Shown here piece after piece: positions 63,522-64,000 of a stretch of DNA of 64,000 bases. A program made the position numbers and the translations under genes. The first letter of the stretch is position 1; each line of letters begins with the position of its first letter. The DNA comes from Catalinimonas alkaloidigena (GTDB lineage Bacteria; Bacteroidota; Bacteroidia; Cytophagales; Cyclobacteriaceae), in contig NZ_JAQFIL010000001.1 in assembly GCF_029504655.1 (NCBI RefSeq), positions 3,539,001-3,603,000 of the forward strand. Reading direction: 5' to 3'. The notes below the pieces were generated by a model. It did no database searches. It worked only from the letters and a program-made list of their open reading frames with translations, and was not told the DNA's origin.

Positions 63522-64000
63522 ATGACTTATCAAACTCGTTTTGTTGATACCAACCGCTCAGCATTCTTCCCTACCTTACGCAAGCGTGTAAATCAACATT
63601 TTAAAGCAAAAGGTATATCGCCCTACGGCAATCGTAAAATGGCAGTAAAAACCATTGCCCTGTCTGTTATGTATCTGGGATCCTATGCTGCCATCCTTAC
63701 CTTAGCAGTAAATCCCTGGTGGCTGCTACCCTTTGCTATTCTGATGGGAATAGGTAAAGCCGGTATTGGAATGTCTGTCATGCATGATGCATTGCATGGT
63801 TCATATTCTCGCAATGCTACTGTCAATCGTTGGGTAGGTTATCTTACTTATTTTATCGGAGCGAATCCCATTGTCTGGAAGATACAGCACAACGTGCTGC
63901 ATCACACCTATACAAACATTCATGGTTTGGATGATGATATACGAAATAAGTTAATCATCCGCTTGAGCAAGCATGCTCCACTTCAGTGGATTCACCGGTA
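63522..64000 (+). CDS. Fatty acid desaturase (3' end beyond the window)
   Basis: The frame from the ATG at 63522 is open to the right edge (about 159 codons visible). After a basic N-terminal part (TNRSAFFPTLRKRVNQHFK) come two or more hydrophobic helices (ALSVMYLGSYAAILTLAV, PWWLLPFAILMGIGKAGI). The first His boxes follow: VMHDALHGSYS (HxxxH) and IQHNVLHHTYTNIHG (HxxHH). These are di-iron ligands of membrane acyl-lipid/acyl-CoA desaturases. The third His box lies beyond the edge. Product and position specificity are unknown. TAA-free context and a normal start support a real gene. Confidence 0.9.
   Translation, partial: MTYQTRFVDTNRSAFFPTLRKRVNQHFKAKGISPYGNRKMAVKTIALSVMYLGSYAAILTLAVNPWWLLPFAILMGIGKAGIGMSVMHDALHGSYSRNATVNRWVGYLTYFIGANPIVWKIQHNVLHHTYTNIHGLDDDIRNKLIIRLSKHAPLQWIHR

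Overview
The window looks like chromosome of a free-living member of the Bacteroidota, most likely order Cytophagales. The evidence is two SusC/SusD pairs, one behind a FecI-type sigma/FecR module, -7 boxes of the TAnnTTTG type, many porin-like outer-membrane barrels, and ISAs1 and ISAon1 transposases. This taxonomic call rests on gene content only, because no rRNA gene is present. The sequence is moderately AT-rich.

Region 1 (1-39.6 kb) is mostly ordinary chromosome with short transcription units. It holds a truncated TolB-like/Omp85-like surface protein, an MFS exporter, a DJ-1/PfpI protein, an ECF sigma with a membrane partner, a secreted esterase, an intact ISAs1 insertion (7806-8980), a membrane-anchored metallo-beta-lactamase-fold hydrolase, an archaemetzincin gene broken by two in-frame stops, an amidohydrolase lipoprotein, and part of an arginine cluster (GNAT-argG-argC, then proC). 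After a gap come pdeM, a cupin, a K+-channel-like protein, a holin-like pair, a PIG-L-fold protein lacking its metal ligands, and cinA. The etfB-etfA-bifunctional nuclease block is followed by nupC, tyrS with a GNAT gene, a PlsC-type acyltransferase, a patatin-like phospholipase and accA.

Region 2 (39.8-51.5 kb) begins at a tRNA-Asp(GTC) gene and is accessory DNA full of broken genes. It holds a frameshifted ISAon1 transposase, a serine recombinase with an internal deletion, an unrecognised paralogous pair (one copy frameshifted), the N-terminal stub of a type I methyltransferase (HsdM), a multiply broken DDE transposase and a recombinase tail. An intact SusC/SusD pair follows. A second, inverted remnant of the same transposase 3' end lies just after SusD, so the pair is bracketed by inverted IS fragments. 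A HigB/HigA toxin-antitoxin pair closes the region.

Region 3 (52-62.3 kb, all on the minus strand) reads sigma factor - FecR - SusC (with STN domain) - SusD - sulfatase - PhoD-type phosphatase. It is a trans-envelope-regulated uptake and degradation locus, probably for a sulfated substrate. The sigma gene has an in-frame amber codon near its N terminus. About 1.2 kb without genes follows, then the start of a fatty acid desaturase running off the right edge.

No complete undescribed system can be demonstrated. The best leads are the amber codon in the SusCD sigma gene, the IS-bracketed SusCD pair, the unknown paralogue family at 42.0-43.7 kb, the doubly stopped archaemetzincin, and the metal-site-less PIG-L protein.
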